The translations under genes were made by a program, and so were the position numbers. Below are positions 29,310 through 36,984 of a stretch of DNA of 37,621 nt, in pieces (within the stretch, counting starts at the first letter, position 1; the number at the start of each line of letters is the position of its first letter). The notes beneath the pieces were generated by a model. It made no database searches, was not told where the DNA came from, and worked only from the letters and a program-made list of their open reading frames with translations. Origin of the DNA: CAXRBC01 sp041158045 (GTDB taxonomy: Bacteria; Actinomycetota; Acidimicrobiia; Acidimicrobiales; Ilumatobacteraceae); contig JBEBCD010000009.1 of the NCBI GenBank assembly GCA_041158045.1, positions 1 through 37,621 on the forward strand, given 5' to 3'.

Positions 29310-30745
29310 TGGCCGCACCCGTCCGCATCACCTTCCTCGGGGGACTGGGGGAGATCGGCCGCAACTGCATGGCCGTCGAGATCGGCGGGCGGATCCTGCT
29401 CATCGACTGCGGCCTGATGTTCCCCGGCCCGGACATGCCGGAGGCCGACGTCGTCATCCCCGACTTCCGCTGGCTGCTCGAGCGCCGCTCGCGCATCGAG
29501 GGCTGCGTCGCGACGCACGGCCACGAGGACCACGTGGGTGCCCTCCAGTACCTGCTGCGCGACGCGTCCTTCCCCGTCTTCGGCTCGCCGCTCACGCTCG
29601 GGCTCGCGCGCACGCGCATCCACGAGGCCCGCCTCCTCGACCGCACCCGGCTCGTCGAGGTGAAGGACAACGAGCGGCGGAAGATCGGGCCGTTCGACGT
29701 CGAGTTCATCCCCGTCACCCACTCGGTGCCCCAGGCGCATGCGATCGCGATCCACTCGCCCCAGGGCGTGATCGTGCACTCGGGGGACTTCAAGCTGGAC
29801 CTCACCCCCGTCGACCACCGGCGCAACAACCTCGCGCGGCTCGGCGCGCTCGCCGACGGGCCCGGGATCCGCCTGCTCATGTCGGACTCGACCAACGCCC
29901 AGGAGCACGGGCACGCCCCGTCGGAGTCCGACGTCGGCGCGGTGCTGCGCGGCCTCTTCAACGAGCACGCCGGGCGGCGCATCATCACCGCGTCGTTCGC
30001 GAGCCACATCCACCGCATCCAGCAGATCGCGCGCGCCGCGATCGAGTCGGGGCGCGTGGTCGTGCCCCTCGGGCGCTCGATGGTCAACAACATCCGCATG
30101 GCCCGCGAGCTCGGCCTGCTGCGCATCCCCGAGCGGCGCCTCGTCGCCGTGGAGGACATGCGCGAGCACGACCCCGCGGACGTGTGCATCATCTCGACCG
30201 GCTCCCAGGGCGAGGCGATGTCGGCCCTCACCCTGCTCGCCAAGGGCGACAGCCGCCACGTGAAGGTCGGGGAGCGCGACACCGTGATCTTCTCCAGCCA
30301 CGCGATTCCCGGCAACGAGCGGGCGGTCAACGCGGTCATGGAGGCGCTCATCCGCCGCGGCGCCACCGTGGTGCACTCGGGCATCGCCGACGTGCACGCC
30401 ACGGGGCACGCCCAGGCCGACGACCTCAAGACGTACCTCAACGTCACGGAGCCCGAGTGGTTCGTCCCCGTCCACGGCGAGTACATGGGCCTCGTCGCGC
30501 ACGGCGAGCTCGCGCGCACGATGGGCGTCGCCGACGACCACGTCGTGATCTGCGAGGACGGCGACCAGATCGAGATCGACGACGACGGCGTGTCGATCGT
30601 CGGCAGCGTGCCCGCCGAGTACGTGGTGCCGCCGTCGCGCGGCGGCGGGCGCGGCGCGGGTCGCGGTCGCGCGCGCGGCGCGGGATCGTCGGGTGGTGCG
30701 TCCCGCGGCGCGTCGCGCGACCGGGGAGTCCGCCGCCGCCGCTGA
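29309..30745 (+). CDS. rnj: Ribonuclease J lacking the usual C-terminal domain
   Basis: A 478-residue endo- and 5'-exoribonuclease. GGLGEIGRNCMAVEI, the zinc motif THGHEDHVGAL (His70, His72, Asp74, His75), HSGDFKLDLTPVD and MSDSTNAQEHGHAPSE form the metallo-beta-lactamase core. ASFASHIHRIQQI and STGSQGEAMSALTLLA belong to the beta-CASP domain, and DVHATGHAQADDLK closes the site. After VICEDGDQIEI the sequence turns into a Gly/Arg/Ser tail of about 45 residues instead of the roughly 100-residue C-terminal domain of typical RNase J (about 555 residues). No remnant appears in the other frames. The gene is coupled to dapA by a one-base overlap. Confidence 0.92.
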   Translation: MAAPVRITFLGGLGEIGRNCMAVEIGGRILLIDCGLMFPGPDMPEADVVIPDFRWLLERRSRIEGCVATHGHEDHVGALQYLLRDASFPVFGSPLTLGLARTRIHEARLLDRTRLVEVKDNERRKIGPFDVEFIPVTHSVPQAHAIAIHSPQGVIVHSGDFKLDLTPVDHRRNNLARLGALADGPGIRLLMSDSTNAQEHGHAPSESDVGAVLRGLFNEHAGRRIITASFASHIHRIQQIARAAIESGRVVVPLGRSMVNNIRMARELGLLRIPERRLVAVEDMREHDPADVCIISTGSQGEAMSALTLLAKGDSRHVKVGERDTVIFSSHAIPGNERAVNAVMEALIRRGATVVHSGIADVHATGHAQADDLKTYLNVTEPEWFVPVHGEYMGLVAHGELARTMGVADDHVVICEDGDQIEIDDDGVSIVGSVPAEYVVPPSRGGGRGAGRGRARGAGSSGGASRGASRDRGVRRRR

Positions 30746-30754
30746 CCCCGCGGG

Positions 30755-30760
30755 TACCGT
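30755..30760 (+). promoter_or_regulatory. -10 element of ftsK
   Basis: TACCGT with 6 nt to the ATG at 30767, again a leaderless arrangement, lying within 22 nt of the RNase J stop. Confidence 0.45.
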
Positions 30761-30766
30761 TGCCAC

Positions 30767-33121
30767 ATGGCACGGACGCCCCGATCGAGGCCCGCGCGCC
30801 CGCGGACCGGGCGCGAGCACGGCCCCGCGGACCCCGGACCCCGGGTGCGCGGCGCCGCGCGGGAGCCCGTGCTGGCGCGGCTCGTGGAGGGGCGCGGCGC
30901 CGAATTCACCGGCGTCGGGCTCGTGGCGGCGGGCGTGCTGCTCCTGCTGTCCACCTACCTGCGGGTGGCGGGGCCCCTCGGGCGATTCGTCGACGGGGTG
31001 GCGGGCTGGGCGCTCGGTGCCGGACGGTTTGCGCTGCCGGTGCTGTGCGTCGGCCTCGGCTGGCCGCTCGTGCGGCGCAAGGACTGGGAGGCGCGCACCC
31101 GCGTCGCCGGCGGCTGGGCGCTCGTGCTCGTGGTCGTGCTCGCGCTCGCGCACGTGTGGGCCTCGGGGGACGGCGAGCGCGTCGGCGGCTGGCTCGGGCT
31201 CGGCATCGGCGCGCCGCTCGCCGCGCTGCTGAGCGGCGTCGGCGCCTCGGTGCTGCTGCTCGCCGCGCTGCTCGTGGCGCTCATGATGGCGTCGGGCAAG
31301 AGCGCGCCCGAGCTGTGGGCCGCGGTGCGCGGCGCGTCGCGCGGCGGCTGGCGCATGATCGCGCGCGGCGACGACGCGGACCCGGTCGACGACCCGCACG
31401 CCCGCGACCGCGTGGTGGTGGACGTGCCGCCCGGCTTCGAGGGCGCGTCGCACTACCGCGACGCCGACGGCGCGGCGGGCGCCGACGACGACGGGATCTA
31501 CGACCTCGAGCGCGACGAGCCCGAGGCGCCGTCGCGCGGGCGCCCCGAGGCGCGCCCGACCCGCGCCCCGCGGGCCCCGAGCGCGCAGCGGCGCCCGACC
31601 CGCGGCGTGCCCCAGCGCATGCCGCTCGGGCCGACCGCGCAGCCGAGCGTCTGGGAGCTGCCCAGCCTCGACCTGCTCGCCCTGACGGCCAACCGCAGGG
31701 CGGACGAGGACGCGGTCGCGGAGCGCGGCGAGCAGCTCGTCGCCGCCCTCGCGGCCCACGGCGTCGACACCGAGCTCGTCGGCCACACGCGGGGCCCGAC
31801 GGTGACGCGCTACGAGCTCGCGCTCGGCGAGGGCGTCAAGGTCGCCCGCGTCACCTCGCTGTCGCGCGACATCGCGTACACGATGGCCGCGACCGACGTG
31901 CGCATCCTCGCGCCGATCCCCGGTCGCAGCGCGATCGGCATCGAGGTGCCCAACGAGGCGCGCGAGCTCGTCTCGCTCGGCGACCTGCTCGTCTCGCCCG
32001 ACGCGCGGACCGCGGCGCACCCGCTCGACGTCGCGATCGGCAAGGACATCGCGGGACGCCCCGTGTTCCTCAACGTCGCGAGCACGCCGCACCTGCTCAT
32101 CGCGGGCGCGACCGGCGCGGGCAAGTCGAGCGTGCTCAACTGCATGATCACGTCGATCCTCATGCGGGCGACGCCGGACCAGGTGCGCCTCATCCTCATC
32201 GACCCGAAGCAGGTCGAGATGGCGCAGTACGCGCACCTGCCGCACCTGCTCACCGCGCCGGTCATCAACCCCAAGAAGGCCGCGCACGCCCTCGGCTGGG
32301 CGGTGAAGGAGATGGAGCGCCGCTACGACGTGCTCGTCGAGGCGGGCTTCCGCGACGTCGTGGGCTACAACGCCGCGTGGGACCGCGGCGAGCTGCAGGG
32401 CGACCAGAGCCCGCGGCCCGACGCGACCTTCGAGCGCCTGCCGTACGTCGTCATCGTCGTCGACGAGCTCAACGACCTCATGATGGTCGCGGCGCGCGAC
32501 GTGGAGGAGTGCATCACCCGCATCGCGCAGAAGGCGCGCGCGGTCGGGATCCACCTCATCGTCGCCACGCAGCGACCGAGCGTCAACGTCATCACCGGCG
32601 TGATCAAGGCCAACATCCCGGCCCGCATGGCCTTCGCGGTGTCGAGCCTCACGGACAGCCGCGTGATCCTCGACCAGCCCGGCGCCGAGAAGCTGGTGGG
32701 TCGCGGCGACATGCTGATGCTCCCCGGCAACACCAACGTCGCGCAGCGCGTGCAGTCCGCCTGGGTCGGCGAGGGCGAGGTCCGCAAGATCGTCGCGCAG
32801 TGGCGCCGCCAGGCGCCCGAGCCCGTCTACCAGTCGGGCATCGACGGCGAGGCGCCCGGGGGCGTCGTCGGGATCCCCGGCGGCGGCACGGGCGACGAGG
32901 ACGACGACGACCTGCTGCGTCAGGCGATGGAGCTGGTCGTGCGCACCGGCCTCGGGTCGACGTCGATGCTGCAGCGCAAGCTGAAGGTCGGCTTCGCCCG
33001 CGCGGGCCGCCTCATGGACCTGCTCGAGCAGCGCGGCGTCGTGGGCCCGAGCGAGGGCTCCAAGGCGCGCGACGTGCTCATGACGGTGGAGGAGCTCGAG
33101 GCACTCCAGCGCGCGAGCTGA
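30767..33121 (+). CDS. ftsK: FtsK/SpoIIIE DNA translocase
   Basis: A 784-residue septal DNA pump that moves chromosome ends during division. Four hydrophobic segments lie in about 45-185. A charged Pro/Arg-rich linker (about 205-290) follows. The motor has Walker A GATGAGKSS (447-455) and Walker B VVIVVDELNDLMM, plus KARAVGIHLIVATQRPSVN. The C-terminal winged-helix gamma domain, about 715-784 (QAMELVVRTGLGSTSMLQRK), reads orienting DNA sequences. The linker is short compared with E. coli FtsK and similar to SpoIIIE. Confidence 0.96.
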   Translation: MARTPRSRPARPRTGREHGPADPGPRVRGAAREPVLARLVEGRGAEFTGVGLVAAGVLLLLSTYLRVAGPLGRFVDGVAGWALGAGRFALPVLCVGLGWPLVRRKDWEARTRVAGGWALVLVVVLALAHVWASGDGERVGGWLGLGIGAPLAALLSGVGASVLLLAALLVALMMASGKSAPELWAAVRGASRGGWRMIARGDDADPVDDPHARDRVVVDVPPGFEGASHYRDADGAAGADDDGIYDLERDEPEAPSRGRPEARPTRAPRAPSAQRRPTRGVPQRMPLGPTAQPSVWELPSLDLLALTANRRADEDAVAERGEQLVAALAAHGVDTELVGHTRGPTVTRYELALGEGVKVARVTSLSRDIAYTMAATDVRILAPIPGRSAIGIEVPNEARELVSLGDLLVSPDARTAAHPLDVAIGKDIAGRPVFLNVASTPHLLIAGATGAGKSSVLNCMITSILMRATPDQVRLILIDPKQVEMAQYAHLPHLLTAPVINPKKAAHALGWAVKEMERRYDVLVEAGFRDVVGYNAAWDRGELQGDQSPRPDATFERLPYVVIVVDELNDLMMVAARDVEECITRIAQKARAVGIHLIVATQRPSVNVITGVIKANIPARMAFAVSSLTDSRVILDQPGAEKLVGRGDMLMLPGNTNVAQRVQSAWVGEGEVRKIVAQWRRQAPEPVYQSGIDGEAPGGVVGIPGGGTGDEDDDDLLRQAMELVVRTGLGSTSMLQRKLKVGFARAGRLMDLLEQRGVVGPSEGSKARDVLMTVEELEALQRAS

Positions 33122-33123
33122 GG

Positions 33124-34464
33124 ATGGCCGCGGGGGGCGGGCCGCGCCGCACGACCGGCGGCACCTACTACCTCGAGACGCTCGGCTGCCCCAAGAACGA
33201 CGTCGACTCGGCGAAGCTCGAGGGGACGCTCGCCGCCGACGGCCTCGCGCCCACCGACGACGCGTCGGCGGCCGACGTGGTGGTGGTCAACACCTGCGCG
33301 TTCATCGACGAGGCGCGCCGCGAGTCGATCGACACGGTGCTCGCGCTGCATCGGGTGCGCAAGCCCGGGAGCCGCCTCGTCGTCACCGGCTGCATGGCGG
33401 AGCGCTACGGAGCCGAGCTGCGCGAGAGCCTGCCGGAGGCCGACCAGATCGCCGGCTTCGGCGTCGCGATCGACGCGGGGGTCGCGGCGGGAGCGACCCG
33501 CGTCGCGATGGGGCGCAAGCCCGCGCTCGCGGTGTCGGCAGAGACCGTCCCGTCGTTCGACCTGCTCAACCTGCCGCGGCCCGCCTCGCCGCGGCCGTGG
33601 GCGTACGTGAAGATCGCGGAGGGCTGCGACCGGACCTGCGGCTTCTGCGCCATCCCGACCTTCCGCGGCCCGCAGCGCAGCCGCGACGTCGCGTCGATCC
33701 TCGCCGAGGTCGAGGCGCTCGGCGCGCGCGAGGTCGTCCTCGTCGCGCAGGACCTCGCGAGCTACGGCAAGGACCGCCCGGGCGAGCTCGGCGCGGGCGC
33801 CATCGTGCCGCTCGTGCGCGCCGTCGCCGACCGGGTGCCGCGCACCCGTCTGCTGTACCTCTACCCGAGCGACCTGTCGGACGCGCTCGTCGACGCGATC
33901 TGCGCCACCGGCGTGCCGTACTTCGACCTCTCGCTGCAGCACGTGTCGCGCGAGCACCTGCGGCGGATGCGGCGCTGGGGCGACGGCGCGCGGTTCCTCG
34001 CGCGCATCGAGGACGTCCGGCGCCGCGAGCCCGACGCGGCCTTCCGCAGCAACTTCATCGTGGGCTACCCGGGGGAGACCGAGGAGGACCACGACGAGCT
34101 GCTCGCGTTCGTCGAGGCGGCGCAGCTCGACTGGTGCGGCTTCTTCGCGTTCAGCCCAGAGGAGGGCACCCACGCGGTCGGCCTCCCCGACCGGGTGCCG
34201 ACGGCGCTCGCCGCGGAGCGGCTGGCCGAGCTACGCGAGCTGCAGGACGCGATCACGGCGCGGCGGCGCGACGACCTCATCGGGTCCGTCGTGGAGGTGC
34301 TGGTCGACGAGCCGGGCATCGCGCGCGGCCACCGCGAGGCCCCGGAGATCGACGGCGTCGTGCACGTGCCCGAGGCGCTCGACACGGGTACCTTCGAGCC
34401 CGTGCGGATCGTGGACGCCCTCGGTCCCGACCTCGTCGCGGAGGGGGCGCGCCGTGGCGGCTGA
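33124..34464 (+). CDS. rimO: Ribosomal protein S12 methylthiotransferase RimO
   Basis: A 446-residue radical-SAM enzyme that methylthiolates an aspartate of ribosomal protein S12. The N-terminal domain has cluster cysteines 22, 58 and 90 (ETLGCPKNDVDS, VNTCAF, VTGCMAERY). The radical-SAM motif is CDRTCGFCAIP (Cys168, 172, 175), followed by FRGPQRSR. A TRAM domain closes the protein (about 370-446). NFIVGYPGETEEDH is conserved in this family. The short YLETLGCPKN start favours RimO over MiaB. ATG 33124 is 2 nt after the ftsK stop, and the end overlaps pgsA by 11 nt. Confidence 0.93.
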   Translation: MAAGGGPRRTTGGTYYLETLGCPKNDVDSAKLEGTLAADGLAPTDDASAADVVVVNTCAFIDEARRESIDTVLALHRVRKPGSRLVVTGCMAERYGAELRESLPEADQIAGFGVAIDAGVAAGATRVAMGRKPALAVSAETVPSFDLLNLPRPASPRPWAYVKIAEGCDRTCGFCAIPTFRGPQRSRDVASILAEVEALGAREVVLVAQDLASYGKDRPGELGAGAIVPLVRAVADRVPRTRLLYLYPSDLSDALVDAICATGVPYFDLSLQHVSREHLRRMRRWGDGARFLARIEDVRRREPDAAFRSNFIVGYPGETEEDHDELLAFVEAAQLDWCGFFAFSPEEGTHAVGLPDRVPTALAAERLAELRELQDAITARRRDDLIGSVVEVLVDEPGIARGHREAPEIDGVVHVPEALDTGTFEPVRIVDALGPDLVAEGARRGG

Positions 34465-35008
34465 CCCGTCCGCGCTCGTGACGTGGGCCAACGGCGTGAC
34501 GGTCGGGCGCATGCTCGTGTCGCCGATCCTCTTCGTCGTCGTGCCGGGGGACAACCGCGGGTCGTGGCTGGCGGCGTGGATGTGGTTCTTCCTCTGCTGG
34601 AGCGACGTGCTCGACGGCTACCTCGCGCGGCGCCACGGCGCGACGACGCTCGGGGCCTTCCTCGACCCGCTGTCGGACAAGGTGCTGGTGCTCGGCGCGA
34701 TGTTCACGCTCGTGTCGCGCGACCTCTTCCCCGCGTGGCCCGTGATCGTCATCGCGGTGCGGGAGGTGGCCGTGCAGGTGTACCGCGTCGTGGTCGGCGC
34801 GCGCGGGGTCTCGGTGCCGGCGAGCCGGATGGCCAAGGTGAAGACGCTCGCGCAGCAGTGCTCCGTGGGGTTCGCGCTCGCGCCCTTCAGCGCGGCGGAC
34901 GCGACGTGGACGTGGGGCTGGCTGCTCGGGCTGTCGGTCGCGCTCACGATCGCGAGCGGCGTGCAGTACGCCGTGCGGGCGCTGCGCCCGCGCCGCGCGG
35001 CGGCCTGA
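34454..35008 (+). CDS. pgsA: CDP-diacylglycerol-glycerol-3-phosphate 3-phosphatidyltransferase
   Basis: A 184-residue membrane enzyme that makes phosphatidylglycerol phosphate. The CDP-alcohol phosphotransferase motif DVLDGYLARR...GAFLDPLSDK (about 55-80) has all expected Asp and Gly residues. The spacing between AR and the next G is seven residues instead of the usual eight. About five to six membrane segments are visible. Start GTG 34454 lies inside the end of rimO (11-nt overlap), so translation is coupled. cinA follows after 4 nt, the usual actinobacterial order. A related CDP-alcohol transferase cannot be fully excluded. Confidence 0.88.
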   Translation: MAADPSALVTWANGVTVGRMLVSPILFVVVPGDNRGSWLAAWMWFFLCWSDVLDGYLARRHGATTLGAFLDPLSDKVLVLGAMFTLVSRDLFPAWPVIVIAVREVAVQVYRVVVGARGVSVPASRMAKVKTLAQQCSVGFALAPFSAADATWTWGWLLGLSVALTIASGVQYAVRALRPRRAAA

Positions 35009-35012
35009 GCGG

Positions 35013-36287
35013 ATGCGCTGCAGCGTCCTCGCGGTCGGCACGGAGCTCCTGCTCGGGCAGATCGTCGACACCAACTCGGCGTGGCTCGGCGAGCGCCTCG
35101 CCGCCGCGGGCATCGACTCGCTGGTCCAGGTCAAGGTGGGGGACAACACGGGCCGCATCGTCGCCACGCTCCGCGGGCTGCTCGCCGAGGCCGACGCGGT
35201 CATCGTCTGCGGCGGGCTCGGGCCGACCCACGACGACCTCACGCGCGAGGCGATCGCCGAGGTGATGGGGGTCGAGCTCGAGACGCGCGACGACCTCGCG
35301 CTCGTGATCGAGGAGATGTTCACCTCGCGGGGCCGTCGCATGCCGGCCAACAACCTGCGCCAGGCGATGGTGCCGCGCGGCGCGTCCGTGATCGAGCAGC
35401 GGCGCGGCACGGCGCCCGGCCTCATCTGCCCCGTCGCGGCACCGGGCGGCGAGCGCGTCGTCTACGCGGTGCCGGGCGTGCCCGTCGAGATGACCGAGAT
35501 GTTCGAGCGCGCGATCCTGCCCGACCTGCTGCGCCGCAGCGGCGAGGCCGCGGTGATCGCGAGCCGCGTGCTGCGCACGTGGGGCGAGAGCGAGAGCGGG
35601 CTCAACGAGCGACTCGCCGGGGTGATCGACGACCTCGACCGCGCGGGCAATCCCACGCTCGCCTTCCTCGCGAGCGGCTGGGAGGGGCTCAAGGTCCGCC
35701 TCACGGCCAAGGCGGCGACCCGCGAGGCCGCGGGCGCGCTGCTCGACGAGTGGGACGCGCGGGTGCGCGCCGAGGTCGGCGAGCACGTCTTCGGCGTCGA
35801 CGACCAGACGATGGAGACCGTGGTGCTCGACCTGCTGCGGGCCCGCGGCCTCACCCTCGCGGTCGCGGAGTCGGTGACGGGCGGGCTCGTGAGCGGCCGG
35901 CTCACCGCGGTGCCCGGCGCGAGCGACGTGCTGCGCGGCGGCATCGTGTCGTACGCGAGCGAGGTCAAGTGGGACCTCCTCGGCGTGCCGCGCGGGCCCG
36001 TCGTGAGCGAGGCGGCGGCGCTCGACATGGCGCGCGGCGCGCGGCGCGTGCTCGGCGCCGACGTGGGGCTCGCGCTCACGGGCGTCGCCGGGCCCGCCGA
36101 GCAGGACGGTCAGCCGGTGGGCACGCTGTGCGTCGGGGTGGTGCTGCCCGACGGGCGCACCGCGTCGCGCAACCTGCGCTTCGGGCCGGGGCGCGAGACG
36201 ATGCGCCAACTGTCGGTGATCACGGCGCTCGACGCGCTGCGGCGCGCGCTCCTGGCGGACGAGCGGACGAGCGGACGCGCGGACTAG
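35013..36287 (+). CDS. cinA: CinA-family protein (competence/damage-inducible, NMN deamidase type)
   Basis: A 424-residue two-domain protein. The N-terminal molybdopterin-binding-like domain (about 1-170) has AVGTELLLGQIVDTNS, GGLGPTHDDLTRE and YAVPGVPVEMTEMF. The C-terminal domain (about 265-420) has AVAESVTGGLVSGRLTAVPG, SYASEVKWDLLGV and ALTGVAGPAEQDGQPVGT, with the deamidase Ser/Thr region. It recycles NMN from DNA-ligase-derived pyridine nucleotides and may salvage ADP-ribose. ATG 35013 lies 4 nt after pgsA. The stop shares the CTAG with the rpe stop. Confidence 0.93.
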   Translation: MRCSVLAVGTELLLGQIVDTNSAWLGERLAAAGIDSLVQVKVGDNTGRIVATLRGLLAEADAVIVCGGLGPTHDDLTREAIAEVMGVELETRDDLALVIEEMFTSRGRRMPANNLRQAMVPRGASVIEQRRGTAPGLICPVAAPGGERVVYAVPGVPVEMTEMFERAILPDLLRRSGEAAVIASRVLRTWGESESGLNERLAGVIDDLDRAGNPTLAFLASGWEGLKVRLTAKAATREAAGALLDEWDARVRAEVGEHVFGVDDQTMETVVLDLLRARGLTLAVAESVTGGLVSGRLTAVPGASDVLRGGIVSYASEVKWDLLGVPRGPVVSEAAALDMARGARRVLGADVGLALTGVAGPAEQDGQPVGTLCVGVVLPDGRTASRNLRFGPGRETMRQLSVITALDALRRALLADERTSGRAD

Positions 36288-36958
36288 CGGGCCGTCGCGG
36301 CGGCGCGGAGGTCGGCGACCGCGGGGCCGAGCCCGCGCGGGTCGCGAAAGAGCGCGGAGCCGGCCACGAGCACGTTGGCGCCCGCGCGCGCCGCGCCGCG
36401 CACCGTGTCGACGCTGATGCCGCCGTCCACCTCGAGGTCGACGGCGTCGTCGAGCCCGGCGCGGCGGATCAAGTCGCGGACCTCCGCGATCTTGGGCTCC
36501 ATCGTCGCGATGTAGCGCTGGCCGCCGAAGCCCGGGTTGACCGTCATCACGAGCACGAGGTCCACGAGGTCCAGTACGTGGGCGACCTCGGCGGCGGGGG
36601 TCGAGGGATTGAGCGCCACGCCCGCGGTGGCGCCGAGGTCGCGGATCGCGCCGAGCGTGCGGTGCAGGTGCGTGCAGGCCTCGGCGTGCACGATGAGCCG
36701 CTGGCAGCCGGCCTCGACCCAGCGGGCGGCCATCGCGTCGGGCGAGCGCACCATGAGGTGCGCCTCGAAGGGCAGCGACGTGAGGCCGCGCGTCGAGGCG
36801 ATGACGTCGGGGCCGAACGTGAGGTTGGGCACGAACTGGCCGTCCATCACGTCCCACTGGATGCGGTCGACGCCCGCGGCGTCGAGGTCGCGGATCGCGT
36901 CGCCGAGGCGGGAGAAGTCGACGGGCAGCACCGACGGGGCGATGTGCACCGGCCGCAT
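36284..36958 (-). CDS. rpe: Ribulose-phosphate 3-epimerase
   Basis: A 224-residue TIM-barrel enzyme that interconverts ribulose 5-phosphate and xylulose 5-phosphate. HIAPSVLPVDFSRLGD, DVMDGQFVPNLTFGP, EAHLMV, VMTVNPGFGGQRYI and LEVDGGISVDT are in the normal order, with the metal-binding His and Asp residues. An in-frame GTG at 36964 gives a longer start, but the TAGGCT box (36973 to 36968) would place the RNA start about at 36961, so ATG 36958 is preferred. It is convergent with cinA and divergent from the methyltransferase. Confidence 0.94.
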   Translation of the reverse strand: MRPVHIAPSVLPVDFSRLGDAIRDLDAAGVDRIQWDVMDGQFVPNLTFGPDVIASTRGLTSLPFEAHLMVRSPDAMAARWVEAGCQRLIVHAEACTHLHRTLGAIRDLGATAGVALNPSTPAAEVAHVLDLVDLVLVMTVNPGFGGQRYIATMEPKIAEVRDLIRRAGLDDAVDLEVDGGISVDTVRGAARAGANVLVAGSALFRDPRGLGPAVADLRAAATAR

Positions 36959-36967
36959 GACCACACC

Positions 36968-36977
36968 AGCCTAGGGT
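36968..36977. promoter_or_regulatory. Overlapping divergent -10 elements of rpe and the methyltransferase gene
   Basis: AGCCTAGGGT. The plus strand has TAGGGT (36972-36977) with 7 nt to ATG 36985; the minus strand has TAGGCT (36973 to 36968) with 9 nt to ATG 36958. The two hexamers share two bases. Both transcripts would be leaderless or nearly so. Confidence 0.55.
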
Positions 36978-36984
36978 CGTCGCG

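Noticed and set aside
30600..30766. Frameshift hiding the RNase J C-terminal domain
   Set aside because: The other two frames here give only Arg/Ala-rich sequence with no family motif, and ftsK starts straight after.
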